Assembly: GCA_019137255.1 (NCBI GenBank)
Contig: WPDH01000139.1
Span: 62,001-126,000, forward strand
Reading direction: 5' to 3'
Source: Corinectria fuckeliana
Taxonomy: Eukaryota > Ascomycota > Sordariomycetes > Hypocreales > Nectriaceae
Length of the DNA stretch: 64,000 nt
The notes beneath the pieces are model-generated. The model made no database searches and was not told where the DNA came from. It saw only the letters and a program-made list of their open reading frames with translations. Of this stretch, positions 35,160 to 47,913 are shown one piece after another. Every line of letters begins with the position of its first letter. Position 1 is the stretch's first letter. The position numbers and the translations under genes are program-made.

Positions 35160-36913
35160 ACAGTAGGTGAGTATGTACGACGGAGACGTGAAAGATGGAT
35201 CGAATTCCAGAGAGACCCATCTATCCCATCCATCCCAAGACAGTCTCAAGGTTAGAAGCTGGAGGAGCCCAGCTGTTTTGGTTAAACCTCATTGACTGCC
35301 CTGAGTGTAAGCAGCTGACTTGCCAGCCGGAAGAACCAACTGGAAAATCAACCAGGGTCATCACTGGGAGAGCGAACCGGGAAACAGACCAGATAGAGTG
35401 ATTACTGGTGCTATCTGGAAAAGAGGCAATCACGAACATGCTCATCCCTCCCACCTATTGCGTGAGCAGCGAGCCACACAGCGCTATTATTACAATTTCT
35501 CTTACGCGCGCACCGACCACCGTGTGCTGCGTACCTACCTACGCAGTACTAGCAGCCCGTCCACATTTAACACCCTGTACGAGGCCCAAGAGAGGTAAAA
35601 AGAGGGCCACTTTCAAACAGGACGGTATGCGCGGGCAAAGTACCGCGCTAAGGAAAAACGGAGAGAAACAAGAAAAGAGTCGTGCTGTTCGGGCTGTATC
35701 TTAGGCTAAATGCTACCTATATTATTACTTGAGCTTGTAAGTTTACAGCTCGAATAGATACATAGCACAGCCCGAATAACACGTCGCATCGAGATTGATC
35801 CACTCGAAGCTTGTGTGCCATCATCCATGGCATGGGGCTGATGCATCCATCTAGGTACATACTGTATCGCCGTGATGTGATCGCCGCCCGAGCATATTTT
35901 CCATGTATCAATCTGTCTGCCACAGCGCCGCACATACTATGTATTAGCCACGTACACACCTCAACGCAGAAAATCACACCCCTTTCTCTCTTCCTCTCCC
36001 TCGATGCCCTGACAGAAGCTACGCTGGGGTTTGCTCAGTACTAGTAGTACCTACGGGGGGTACGTACCGTGGTACCCAAACGCCCCCGGCCCCGCCCTCC
36101 ATCAATCACCCAGCCATGATCCGCCTTCCCCAATCCCCCGTCACATCGCTATCGTGCGCCCGTGCTGTGCTGACTCGCTGTTGGACCTTCATTTCCCTGG
36201 CCCGGCCTTGCTCCTAGGCTCTAGCTAGCACCGGGAACCTTTCCTTGCTTGTCCAATGTGAACGGGCCCCTGTTACATCCTTACTTTGTCTCAGAGATAC
36301 ATATAATCAATTGCTGACCCCTCCCTTCCGCAACCTCCTCTTCCATATTTGCAGTGTGCCTACCTACTTTATTCTTGAAGTCCTGAATCAACCCTCCACT
36401 ACGCGACGAACAACTCATCGGTCCGCCACCCCTTTGCGAGTTTCGTCTACACATACCACGCCAGAGCCCGACTTCCCTCTGCGCCTTCCCTGCATCATTG
36501 TCCCCTTCCTTGGAAACCGGCTTTACGCAAACGACCCCAGTCACTCTTCACCAGTCACACACACGTTGCGTGTCTTAGTTCGCCTCCCCGACCTCAACCT
36601 GTCGGAAACCGCTCCCACACTCACCGGTTACACCACCTCTTACTTCGTCGACGTCACGGCCAGAAACGTGTGAATATAAGAGCATCAAAACCGACGCTTC
36701 TCCCTCGCAGCCACACTTGCTTCGACCTACATCCGCTCGCCGTCACTCACAACATTGTAATCGCTTCCGATGGTCTCGTCATTATACGCAAGATCCCACT
36801 TCTTCGCCGGGCATAGCCGACCTACATCTAAGCCGTCATCGGCATCGGACGACACCATCAGCACAACCACCACCACCACCACCGCTACACCCTCTACTCT
36901 CTCCACTTCCAAG

Positions 36914-37408
36914 ATGGCCTCCACAAACATCCACAGCTTCGCCCTCGAGCAATACATGCTCCTCCAGGAGCAGCACCAGGAGTTATCCAGCCATCTAGAC
37001 CAGATCCGTCCCCAGATAGTTGGCCGTACCCGGTCCTCCCAATCGACTCCCTCTTCCTCGCCCACTCGATCCTCCTCGTCCTCATCAACGTCCTCGTCTT
37101 CACCGAGACGACACTCCCGAAGCAGCGAGCGCCGACACCGGTCTCACGCCCGCTGCAGCGGTTGGGACGACGCGCACCGCGGCAACGAGCTTACCACCAT
37201 TGTCGACGAAGAGACGCTCTGCGAGATCTCCGCCGAGGAGCAGCGTCTGTCCGACGTCAACGAGAGTATCAAGCGCGCCTTGACCGAGCTGCTCAACTGC
37301 AGCACCGTTCGCAGCGACCGCTCGTTCCGCACGTGGGTGCAGACGCGCCTCATGGAGACAGAAAAAGAGCTCCGGTCCGGTCGCCGGAGACGGACATCCA
37401 ACGACTGA
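36914..37408 (+). CDS. Conserved-looking unknown protein, 164 aa
   Basis: Single exon. N-terminal helix MASTNIHSFALEQYMLLQEQ leading to DQIRPQIVGRTR, then a Ser/Pro/Arg-rich linker (about 40-80), then a helical C-terminal domain (TIVDEETLCEISAEEQ, ALTELLNCSTVRSDRSFR, TRLMETEKELRSGRR). The biased middle and structured ends look like a real protein; I do not recognise the family. The ATG at 36914 has A at -3 and G at +4 and is preferred; the frame stays open to an ATG at 36770 (212 residues, adding a Thr-rich stretch). No signal peptide or membrane segment. Confidence 0.65.
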   Translation: MASTNIHSFALEQYMLLQEQHQELSSHLDQIRPQIVGRTRSSQSTPSSSPTRSSSSSSTSSSSPRRHSRSSERRHRSHARCSGWDDAHRGNELTTIVDEETLCEISAEEQRLSDVNESIKRALTELLNCSTVRSDRSFRTWVQTRLMETEKELRSGRRRRTSND

Positions 37409-38665
37409 GCCCGCGAACGATGCGGTGATGGATGCGATCCCTGGTACACCGACGGCGGAACAGCACGCATCGTCGCCATTACGGTACGACAACAATTATT
37501 ATTTTAATTATAATCCTCTTGCATCTTCGGCATCGGCATCGGCGACGGCGTTTGGACGACGGGGCCCCCGATTGGACCAAGTCGGCCTCGGGGGCTCTAC
37601 TGGGTACCTAAGGATTTAACGGGAAAGGCGTTGGGCCCTCTGGATTAGAGAGCTTCATCTTTTCATGGGGCTTGGATTCTGCAGACGGACAGAAACGGGA
37701 CGCTGTCTGGCATTGCCTGGGTTTGGCATCGCATGCATGGGCTTGGCGCAGGCACATTAACCTTCCTTTCACATTCTTGAACACTCTTGCACTGGTTCTG
37801 GAAGCCAAGCTCTGGTGGATCAGAGTCCATCGTATTTAGCATTATTATCATCCTGTCAGGGACACTGAACATTACCTTCCTTGGTGGTTAGCAATAGCGG
37901 CTTCGGCCAAGAATGACCTTTCAATTGGACATTATGAACTACATAGTACCGCATTATCTCACAGACCCTGCTTTAATCAACGTTGATCACCCTAGGAACT
38001 AACCGCCGCTCCCCTGGTCATCCCGCTGATGATACAATGTTACCCACCGGCGACGCACACGCGTTTATCGAAGCCACAATCTTGCAGACAATCGTCCCGG
38101 TCTGGTTGGGGAAATGAGGATCATTTCGCAACTTGGACACCCATGTTCCGCACCCATCCCTCCCGAACACCCTGGTAACTTCAACCGAGCTAAACCCAAG
38201 CCTTGCCCTGGAAGCACATTCACTGATACGGCTAATTGCTAATTATTATGTCGACTTGCGCCAGCTAACAAGTTACTGCGTACTCCGTAGAAATAATGAT
38301 AATTGGACTAGAGGCTACCCAGCCATTGCGTCCTGGTGCCAAGCCACAGCATTCGTAGGTACTGGTAGCGCAGATATGTCACGTGAATATAGACCCAGCC
38401 CGCACGTGCTGCCATGTCCTGCTCTGCGCCACAAGCTGAGCCACTATCGCACCCCAAGTTCATGCACTGTGGCGCATGTCCCCGATTAGCGTCGTATATT
38501 ACAGCTTGTCGGTTCGCGTAAAGGTTACCTGGACTGCACTTCACGACACTCTCGACTCGACGACTTTACCTCGCACTAGACCTGAGAGGCTTTCCGATTC
38601 ATCATATGGTGTCACGGAGTCACTAGAAAACACGCTCGTGACTTTGCTTCTTCTGGCGAGCGACA
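37409..38665. other. Intergenic, 1.25 kb
   Basis: 3' flank of the unknown gene and the promoter of the cyclophilin-RRM gene. Nothing else recognised. Confidence 0.5.
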
Positions 38666-40187
38666 ATGTCTGTCCTCCTGGAGACCACCGCGGGCGACAT
38701 CGTCATCGACCTCCTGGTTGATCACGCGCCAAAGCTTTGCGAAAAGTAGGTTTCAATGCATCCCCGCTGCTTCTCGTCTAATCGCTGAACTGACAGATGT
38801 CTGTAGCTTCCTGAAGCTCTGCAAAGTCAAGTACTACAACTTCTCCCCCGTCCATTCCGTCCAGAAGAACTTCTCCTTCCAGACCGGCGATCCCCTCGGC
38901 CCGCTTGCGAAGGACTCGGATGGCGGCTCTTCGATATGGGGCCACGTCTCCGGCGACCCGGCGCAGCGGACATTTCCGGCATTCCTACATCCCAAGTTAA
39001 AGCACCTGGAGCGAGGGACAGTTAGCATGGCGACGGTGCCGCTCCCGTCGGACCCAGATACAAGGATGGCGGGATCACAGTTCATCATCACTTTGGGTGA
39101 GGACACGGACTTTTTGGATGGCAAGGCAGCCATCTTTGGCAAGGTTGTGGAAGGATTCGATGCTTTGGAAAAGGTCAACGAGGCGATTGTCGACGACAAG
39201 GGCTACCCGCTCATTGATATTCGGATAAAGCACACCGTGATCCTGGACGACCCCTATCCCGACCCGCCAGGCTTGCGAGAGCCAAGTTCGAGCCCGCCTC
39301 CCACCGATCAACAGCTCAAAACCGTCAGGATTGCGGACGAAGCAGCATTGCACGAAGATGATGGCGTTGATGAAGCCGAGCTGGAGAGGAGGAGACGAGA
39401 CCGTGAGGCCAAGGCACAGGCTCTTACCCTTGAAATGATGGGTGATCTGCCTTTTGCCGAAGTCAAGCCACCGGAAAATGTCCTCTTTGTGTGCAAACTA
39501 AACCCCGTGACTGGGGACGATGATCTGGAGCTCATTTTCGGCCGATTTGGCAACATCCTGAGCTGCGAAGTTATCAGAGACCAGAAGACCGGCGACAGCC
39601 TACAATACGCTTTCATCGAGTATGAGGACAAGGTATCTTGTGAGGGGGCATATTTCAAGATGCAGGGCGTTCTCATTGACGACCGACGCATCCACGTGGA
39701 CTTCTCCCAAAGCGTCAGCAAACTGAGCGATGTATGGAGGAAGGATGCCAACAACAAGCGGCGGACGAATGCCACCCGTGGTGGCTGGGGCGGTGTCAGA
39801 GAGCTGGAAAAGCGACGACAGTACCGCGACGAGGGCGAGCGGAACACGGGCAACCACTACGGCATGGTCTACGGCAAGGAGGAGATGAAGGGCCATCTCG
39901 AGCACAATGGCGGCGACCGCCAGAAAGACGAGGGGCTGCCTCCGCAACCACAGGACTCACAGCCCCCTAGAGGACTCCCGAGCCGAAGCCGTAGTCCAAG
40001 ACGGAGAGACGGGAGCCGTGAAAGATATCAGAAGCCGAGGGACGAGTACCGGGGTGAGCGAAGGGACTGGGACCGTCGAGATCGGGACCAGGATCGAAGG
40101 GAACGCGGCGGCGACCGTGATAGGGATAGAAACCGGGACAGAGACCGGCGTGGTCGAGAGGACTATGGGCGGGGGCCTAGGAGATGA
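38666..40187 (+). CDS. cyp6: Cyclophilin-RRM peptidyl-prolyl isomerase (PPIL4 type)
   Basis: Exons 38666..38745 and 38807..40187; the intron (GTAGGT ... CTGTAG, phase 2) restores KLCENFLKLCK. 486 residues. Residues 1-165 are a cyclophilin domain starting MSVLLETTAGDIVIDLL with FQTGDPLG. The CypA catalytic FHR is VHS here, so isomerase activity is doubtful, as for other PPIL4 proteins. An RRM follows (RNP2 VLFVCKL, RNP1 YAFIEY, about 245-325). The C terminus is rich in RD/RE/RS dipeptides. Human PPIL4 and fission yeast Cyp6/Rct1 relatives link to splicing and Pol II CTD regulation; nuclear location is expected. Confidence 0.94.
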
Positions 40188-43100
40188 AGGGAAGACGCAA
40201 CACCGGAAACAAAAAGGAGAAACAGGCATGAGCGGGCCACCAGCGGCGCATCACGGAGTTAATGACAGACAAGCGAATTGCACCATTCCTAACCGCATTT
40301 CGATTTGAGGCTGCAGAGATCCAGTGACGTCTGGAGGGCTATCTGGATGGGTTGCTGGCGGTCTGAGCAACTGGGCCCCGGCCAAGCTGGGCTTTGGGTT
40401 TAACAATTCAAGATGCCCCCCCGCAGAGCAAAGGGACAAGAGGTTGTCTCCCAGCACGCTTCCACCATACCGGCGTCGATGAGAAACCTCTCTGATATGC
40501 TCGACAACCTGGGGAGTTAGCCTAGTACCAACTGCCTCTCAACTCCGACTCTCCGTATCGGCCTTGATTCCTCCCCGGCAACATCTTCTTCCAGAAATCC
40601 ACTACCTGCCTTTCTTCATACCCCTCAAGTTGCTCATAACGCTCACTGCATACCTCCGCCGCCTAACAAGATACTCGTTCATTCTTCTTTGTAAACCCTG
40701 ACGGCGTCATATCGCTTACCAGCATCTCCTGACGTCCGACATGTTACCAGACACTCCCCATGTAATCGACCTGAGCCGGGTTCTTTTCCCCCATCACCAT
40801 AGGGTAGCCAGTCGACCAACAACGGTATCGATACGATCTCTCGCCCGTCACCCTTTCTCTCATCCCCTGCCCCAAGCACATATCGCCTGCTGCTGCGACT
40901 TGATCGCGATCCTTGGCTTGAATCTGAACGGACACCGTACTGTTGCTCTAGACATCGCCCCACTCTCGATATTGCAAGAACCCGAAGTACGAGACAAACC
41001 GGCCTCGTCAAGACGCCGAGACTCCCTGAGCTGGGATATGATGTGCGGAGCTGGGACTGTTTCAACCCTTCGCATGGACCTTGCTATGCTGCGGATCCTG
41101 AGAGATGGACACTGTGAGCCTGTACCACATGACAGACTGTATAGAACGTTGCCTTGCAGAACGACTGCGTGATGAGGATGGAGAGCTGGCTGAGCGATGC
41201 GCTGAGGCGGGGACGAGGGCTCGAGAATATACCAAAAGGACTGTACAGACGGCGGTTGTTTATTCTGAGATAAACCAAAGAGGTTGGCGCAGACGTGTCG
41301 AACGTGGGTCGGCCGGGGAAGATAGATCTCTCCTCCCGGTCCTGCGTAACCACCATTACCATTTCAGACAAGATTCGTCCCCCTGCCCAATCTTCTTTCT
41401 GCTAGTCGGTCGCCGAAGCACGCTTACACGCAGCCACGCCCCTCCTCACGCTTAGACCTGCGACTACGATGTCGTCACACATGACAACTCACTGTCTGTG
41501 TTCTGGGGGTGCTCAACAGCTCCAGCTCCAGCCCGCCCGGTCCACACTCGCCAACGGAGGACCAGCCATTTCAGGCCCTAAGCTACAGCATGTCTCTCTC
41601 TTTCTTATACTTTGGGCACTGTAAACTAGGGCCAAACCGCGCGTGTCGAGGCCAAGGTCGAACAAGCCCCATTACCGCATATGCTCGGACTATCTGGAGC
41701 CACGGTCTCCCAAGGGACTCCCCTTTCGTTCTCGGCTATGGTTGCTGTGTATTGAACGCCTCGACGGACATGGCCCTGGACTGGTCGACATGATGCAAGG
41801 CATTCCGCGGTGTGAGACCGCCACGCCCCACCGTGTTGAGAAGCTGATGAGTTCGTTCCTCGCATTGTGTCATTGATGGATAGGCGGCCCTAGATTAGAT
41901 ACCCACCCACCATGTGTCTAGATTCGGCGCAGGCTTTTGACTCCATGTACCGGGTCCAGCTGAGAGCGGGCTTCGACGTCTTGCAGGAAAGGTCCAAGAC
42001 ACCGTTTCAGACCCGCCACTGGGTTCGGCTTTGGCGTTGATGGGTGGTGACGATTGGCCGTGCCTCTTCCCGAACGTCTTTCAACACGAGCGCCGGGCTT
42101 CGAGGACCGACGCCCGAGCCTGACAATAGTCGCCGTCGACGAGGAATTGCATCATGATGCTTCTCTAGGTGGTACCGGGGCCAAGGGGCCCGTAGCCGCT
42201 GTGTTCTCTACCAAACAGCGTGGGACCCTCAGGGGGATGGCGTGGGCTAGAGTTGTTGAGATTGACGCTGCCTCTCGTAGCACGGAGGGACCACCTCGGG
42301 GGCGTCAACCCCCCCCCAGGCGAGATTTGTCGAGATGTGCAACCTCAGCCTGGAAGCCAGGGCGTCCGAGCCCTCTGGCGAGGGGGCGATCGAGGCTGGA
42401 AACTGCTGAAGCTGGGCGTGCGGTCGAATGTGGGCTGCAAACTGAGTCCATCGGGAAGCGACATCTTTGCCAAGCCATATCCACGAGGGCTTGTGATATC
42501 TCCGATCCGGCCTCCGCAGAACGCATCAACGAATTCGAGCGGCAGATCGGCTCCAGGGCGGAAGCGATCCCCGCATGTGGCTAACAGGCCCGGGGGAAGA
42601 TTGTCGGTTGTCCTCATGGGTTTGATATGTGCCCCCATCCACAGCCCTTGCAACCTGCAACCTGCAACCTGCATCTCAGCCAAACGCTCTTGCGACGGCG
42701 TCCAATCCGCATCGAGCACGGCTGGTGTCACGGAGGCGTCCTGCCCAGATGCGGCCCCTGGGCAAGAGAGCCAATCGCTTGTATCACGGTGGTGCAACGG
42801 AGCACGCGCTCGGCAGCCCGCAGCTTCGCCCGTCACACCCTTTAATGACAGGACGGTCGCCAGCATCATCCCCACGGGAAGTCGCTGGCGCTGGGGCCAA
42901 AATTTTCCGCCCTGGGGTCCCGCGCCGGGGGCTTGTCAGATCCTGGCCGGCTGGGCCAAGTTTGCTTTTTCTTTTTCTCTTTCTTTCTGCATAGAGAAGA
43001 GTGTGGGGGAGAGAGGGAACGAGGCCATCCCGGACTGGATAAGTCGGCTTCGCCATATCATGCTGCCGCCCTACAGTATGGGAAGACAGTATGAGCAGGA

Positions 43101-46100
43101 CGAAAAGTTTTTCTCGCTTGATACGAGGATTTTCGTGGTGCTGGCGTATGCGAGTTGAGTTGCACGCCCCTGCCTTCATAGGAAACGGCGACGGGACGGT
43201 GCTGAGGTTGAAACGTTGCGTGCAGAACGGTCAGATAATGTGGCTGATGAGGTTTGTTTGCTGTGGATTCGTATCTGTCGAGATTACGGAGAATTGCACT
43301 TTGAGCTCGAGACAAGCGGTGTCGAAGTGGTTGTCACGCCCTCAGCCGACCATTACGTCTTCGACTGCTGATCAGGGAGAAGGGCGAAGTTCCCTCCCAG
43401 GGGAGCCTCCTAACGGAAATCGCCTGAGAAAAGTCCCCATGAACAGACCCTAGGACCAGACCCTACAGGAGTTTGAAGGACTTCTGTGGACTTCTCTCTC
43501 CTCATCTCAGTCTCAGTCTCAGAGCCCTACGGATAGGTAAAGTGGATATATTCGGCGTTGATAGGCGAATGGACAACTTCATAGCCTTGCCAAGACTTTG
43601 CTCTGCACTCAGACGGCCAGACCCGGTGCAATCAATACAGTGCCAACCAAGTCTCCTGCAAGACATCACCCCTGCAAGATGCTGGTGGAGAGAGAAACGC
43701 CATGCTCGAGGCAAGCAAATCGGACGACATCCGGGCCATATTTGGCGATCTCTTGCATAGGAGCATCTGGCCCCCAAGGACGTGTGGCGTCTTCTCTCAA
43801 TCGAAGTTTCTGCAAATAAGCCCGGATGGTCCTAAGACACGATACAATGCAAAGTGCAAGCCCATCTTCTCCCACGTCTTTCCGTGGCTTCTGCAGCCTG
43901 ACGAATATTGCCTAGTAACAACTGGACGTTTTCCCGGGAGCTTGCATAGCCGTCCCGCCCCCCGTTTCCCCCGGTCTCGATCGCCCATACAGCAACGGAG
44001 CGGTCTGACCACGCTACAATGACACTCGCACGAGACTTTGGACCGTTTGGCCATGTCAAGTGAGCTTGGCCGCGGCCCTTTTCTCTCCTGCGCGTAGCCT
44101 TGCGTGGGTTGTTGGCGGGTTACCTGGGATCCGAGTCCCAGGTTTGGACGCCCAAGGCGGATGTCAACCCCGCGGACACTCATCACCACCACTTTGGTTG
44201 TGTGACGAGGAGATGATGGCGACGGCGATGCGACCTGGGCGTGTCTTTTCAGCCATCTTGGGCGGCTTGTGCGTCCATGCTGCTCGAGCGAGCCCCAGTT
44301 AAGTCAGAGCGACGTGGCCGGAGTACACTCTCTTGCAAGCAAACATGCAGATGCGTGGGCCGCTCCGCTGCATATTCAACGCCTTTGGGCCACTTCCTAC
44401 GTCTTGAATGTTTGCTCTATGCAGTCGAGCCGTCGTAACTTGTGCTGCTGTCGAATCACGGGCCTCCTTCCATATTGTTCGCCTCTTCTCACCCCCAGCC
44501 TGATTTTGTTCTGCCGGCGTCGTCAGCATAGGCATCACCGGGGCGTCAAGGCGTGCAGAAGGATCATGGCCGTTGACAGGGTAAGTGCCGCGTCTACTGC
44601 AGCGTTTGGGCATGGCGCGTCATAGCTGAAACCGAGTCGACCAAACTCGTCGGTGGGCTAATCAACGAACTCGTGATGATGGGGCTCACAGTGTTGAGAC
44701 GTTGCCATCGGAGCGACTTGGCGTCCCTTCTCGTCACCGCTGTGCTGCCATGGTGTTACACGGCGAGGACTGCGAAGTCCATGTTCGAACATCTCTTGAC
44801 AAGTGACTCGCGGTTGCGCCACGTCGAGAGGGCCCGGCGCTCGCACGTTTCCGTACCTCGAATGTATCTGAGTACGATGCCTCTCCATCTATCGTGTCAT
44901 TGTCTCACAGCCTACAGGTTTGCACAAGTGGGGTGAGGCCTCTGGGAAGTCGCTGTTGTTTGCCTGCTGGACAGCGGGGAGCCCTTTTCGCCGTTTCCCC
45001 TTCTCGACGACGCCTCTTGCTCAAAGTGGAAGATGACATGGACGAAGTGTCAAGGGAACCTCGGGGTAGCCCGTCAAACGGAGCATCGCCACCGGTTTCG
45101 ATCGCTGGAACACGGCTTGCAAGTAGCGAGACAACCCAAGGACTCAAAACCCCACGCCGCATGCTGTGCCGGTCAACGAAGCGGTCCCTGTCGTCCATGT
45201 GCCGATAGGCATGGCAGAGTGGTTTTGGACATGGTTCTCTTGGATGCTCACCGTGCGGCGGATGTCTCTTGAAGCCACATTGGGAAGTCCCCAGTCCTCT
45301 GCAACAAGGGCTCTCGAGAACCTCGTTTGTGGTCTCATGAAGTCTGAGACCAGCAGAACCAGCGCGCGTCTGGCTCGAGGACCAGCCAGAAAGTCTCAAT
45401 CTGATCGGCGCCTAGTAGTCTAGATCTACCCTCCACCATGACGGAGCATCCCTGCCCGTTTGTTCACCTCGTCTCCCCAAGGAACGGACATGGCCCCAGG
45501 TCTAGTACCGCATAGCCTCACCCCAGTCGTCGTGCACCCATCCAGGGCCTGGAGCTGCTTGGTGGTTACGCGAAGACCCGCCAGTCAGCGGCGGTCCCCT
45601 TTTCTTTGGTGTGTGTGAGAGAGAGACAGGGTTCGAGCGTTGTGAGTTGAGTCTGGCAAGTGACATCTTTGTGCGAGGGCCCCCGGATGTAAGTCCACGA
45701 ACAAGCAACAGCCCCCCTCCTCCCAAAGTATACTTCGTACCAGCCTCAGTATTGTCTTTAGTGGATCGGACTGTGTCAATGTCCCCAGCAAGGTCCTCTT
45801 TATTTGAAGAGAGGGGGAGGAGGGAGGAGGAAAGGGGGGCTCGTGCTGGACGAGGCAAACAAGATCCAGATTCACATGGACCTGGCCGACCTCGCGTTGG
45901 GCATGCCTTAGTCGACTATAAGTGAGTCGTACGGCACCTCGATTCCTTCCTTCTCACCTCGTCGGTATTTCTCGTCTTCTCTTTACATCAATCTCCCCTT
46001 CAGACCTTCCACCACCAACCCTCACGAGAGGCGCCAACATCTCAGTGTTGCCGCTCCCGAATCCCTTCCACCCAAGAACTCCTGTAGGTACCCTTCTCGC

Positions 46101-46247
46101 TGCCGTCTGGGACGGATCGTGCTAACATCAACTGATGTAGTGACAACTTACCCGTCGGCTTTGCTTGACAGCAAAACCAAGCCCCCCCTCCCTCGGACAC
46201 CCACCACGGAGACCTGACCAGCCGTGACGGATAAACCAACCGCAGCA
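40188..46247. other. Gene-poor region, 6 kb, upstream of a regulator
   Basis: No supported gene. Overlapping ORFs up to 312 codons around 42.2-43.2 kb are GC-biased frames without motifs. A three-fold CAACCTG repeat lies at 42650-42672. Just before the regulator, a likely 5'-UTR intron runs from GTAGGT at 46084 through GCTAACAT to GATGTAG at 46140. Long upstream regions with UTR introns are common for fungal regulators. Confidence 0.5.
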
Positions 46248-47913
46248 ATGGTGACTCCCCCTTACTACCCGCCCGTAGACGGCCGGCGCAACGGCGGCCG
46301 GGACGATGGCTACCCGTCGTACCCCCGGCATTACCCCCCCTACCCGGATTATCGAGGCTCGCCCATGGTCGAGACGGAAGATGTCTCTCACCAGCGCAAG
46401 AGAATTGCAGTTGCGGTATGTTTATGTGTTCTCCCCCCTTCCTGCCTCCTTCTCTCCTTTGGCCGTGCTTGATTTGCAGACGCAATGGGCTAACAGCAGA
46501 CTAGTGTGGCCGCTGCCGCAAGAGAAAGATCCGCTGCAGCGGCGACAGTGGCAACGGCTCGGCGTGCTACAACTGCAAGAACGCTGGCCATGAACCATGC
46601 CTGTACCTCCGCGTAAGTGATATCAGCGAATCCCCCTTCCTCTTGGCCTTGAGCTTGACTGACCTTGGAACCAGGTGGCCTCGCAGGAGACGCAGCTGAA
46701 GCAGGAGACCTTCAGCTACAGCATCGATGCCTCACGCCAGTATCACTCTCGTGGCTCTACCATCATCCCGGGCCCCCAGACTCAGACCGCGCCGTCGCAG
46801 TACGATGCCCTCCCAGCTCACTCCGCCGGCCCCGTGCCCGACGCACTCACCTACCGCCCCGCCGCCGCTGCATTTGGCTACCATGGCCCGACCTCCTGGA
46901 CTCAGAGCCTGCCCGTCGAGCACCAGGGCGTCACCTACAGCGCCTACTCGCCGGTCTACCCTACCGTTCAGCAGACTCAGCAAGACTCGGAGCTGGGCAT
47001 GGGCTACCGCCTCGGCTCCAGCAGCACCGTTCGAGACAACGGAGCCTCGGTCGAGACGGAGCCGAGCTATTCCTACAACGCCGCCATCCCCATCACGAAC
47101 CTCGTCCACCGTGCTGCGGCTCACGGCAATTCGACCGCCATGTCGTTCCAGAACGTGCACCACCACACCGCCACCACCATGTCCGGCCCTCTCCCTACTA
47201 CTGCCACTGCCACTGCCACTGTTGCTACCGGCACAACTATCTCTGCTGCCTCTCCTGCTCCCACGGCTGCGGACGTCCATGACCGAGCCCTTCCCTCCTC
47301 CCGCGTCCATACGCCCGCTGTCGGACGTGCTGCCTTGCCCGCCTCGGGAGTAGCCTACCGGAACGATGCCCCTTCTCCGGCCTACAGCAGATCCTCGCAG
47401 GCCTCGACTTCGGGTGCGTCGCCCATGACCCCCGGCTCCGATGCGTCGGGCTCCGGGTACGCCAGCTACGAGGCTTCTTCCTCGAGCATGCCCACTCCCG
47501 CCGCGTCGTACCCTCCCATGACGCTCGCCGCGCAGCTCACCCGGTCCAACGGCCTGTATTCCCCCACCGGCTCCTCCGAGGCTGCCATGTACTCGCCCGG
47601 AAACACCGCCGCCGCCGATTCCATGCGTCCCTCGGGCTCCGGCCCCGACATGACCTACCGGTACACCGACACGACGACGTCGGCTACTGGGTCTCCCACT
47701 GTCCACCACATCACCTCTACTACCATGGACACCCGCAACACCGCCGGCGGCGCTGGGGCTTCGGGCCACGCCCATCACCAGGGCTCCTCGTTTGTTGCGC
47801 AGAGCCACGGCGAGCATGCATCGTACATGATGCCAGGCAACGTCGGAGGTGCTTCCGATACTGACGCCGGCGCGGACGACGGCAACTCCAAGGTTGCCGG
47901 GCTCCGAACCTAA
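46248..47913 (+). CDS. Zn2Cys6 transcription factor
   Basis: Exons 46248..46415, 46505..46612 and 46675..47913, all phase 0 with GTATGT and GTAAGT donors; 504 residues. The whole Zn2Cys6 cluster sits in the 108-nt middle exon: Cys57, 60, 67, 77, 80, 88 (C-x2-C-x6-C-x9-C-x2-C-x7-C) with the basic RKRKIR. The N terminus is Pro/Tyr-rich (YPPVDGRRNGG, HYPPYPDYR). After the cluster comes VASQETQLKQE and a long Ser/Thr/Ala/His-rich low-complexity region, without a fungal_trans domain. Nuclear DNA-binding regulator; targets unknown. The large ORF antisense to exon 3 (46732-48114) is a shadow. Confidence 0.92.

Larger units (their letters stand above)
31744..36913. other. Gene-poor region, 5.2 kb
   Basis: No ORF with a recognisable domain. 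It holds simple repeats: a TATG patch (32842-32857), a run of A at 34292-34305, a GTGC repeat (34472-34503) and a GT repeat (35134-35159). The last 900 nt are pyrimidine-rich and may be the leader of the next gene. Confidence 0.5.

Noticed and set aside
42054..43158. Overlapping plus-strand ORFs of 176 and 312 codons
   Set aside because: GC-biased composition, no domain, no clear start context; the residue mix is rich in Arg, Pro and Gly as expected from chance frames.
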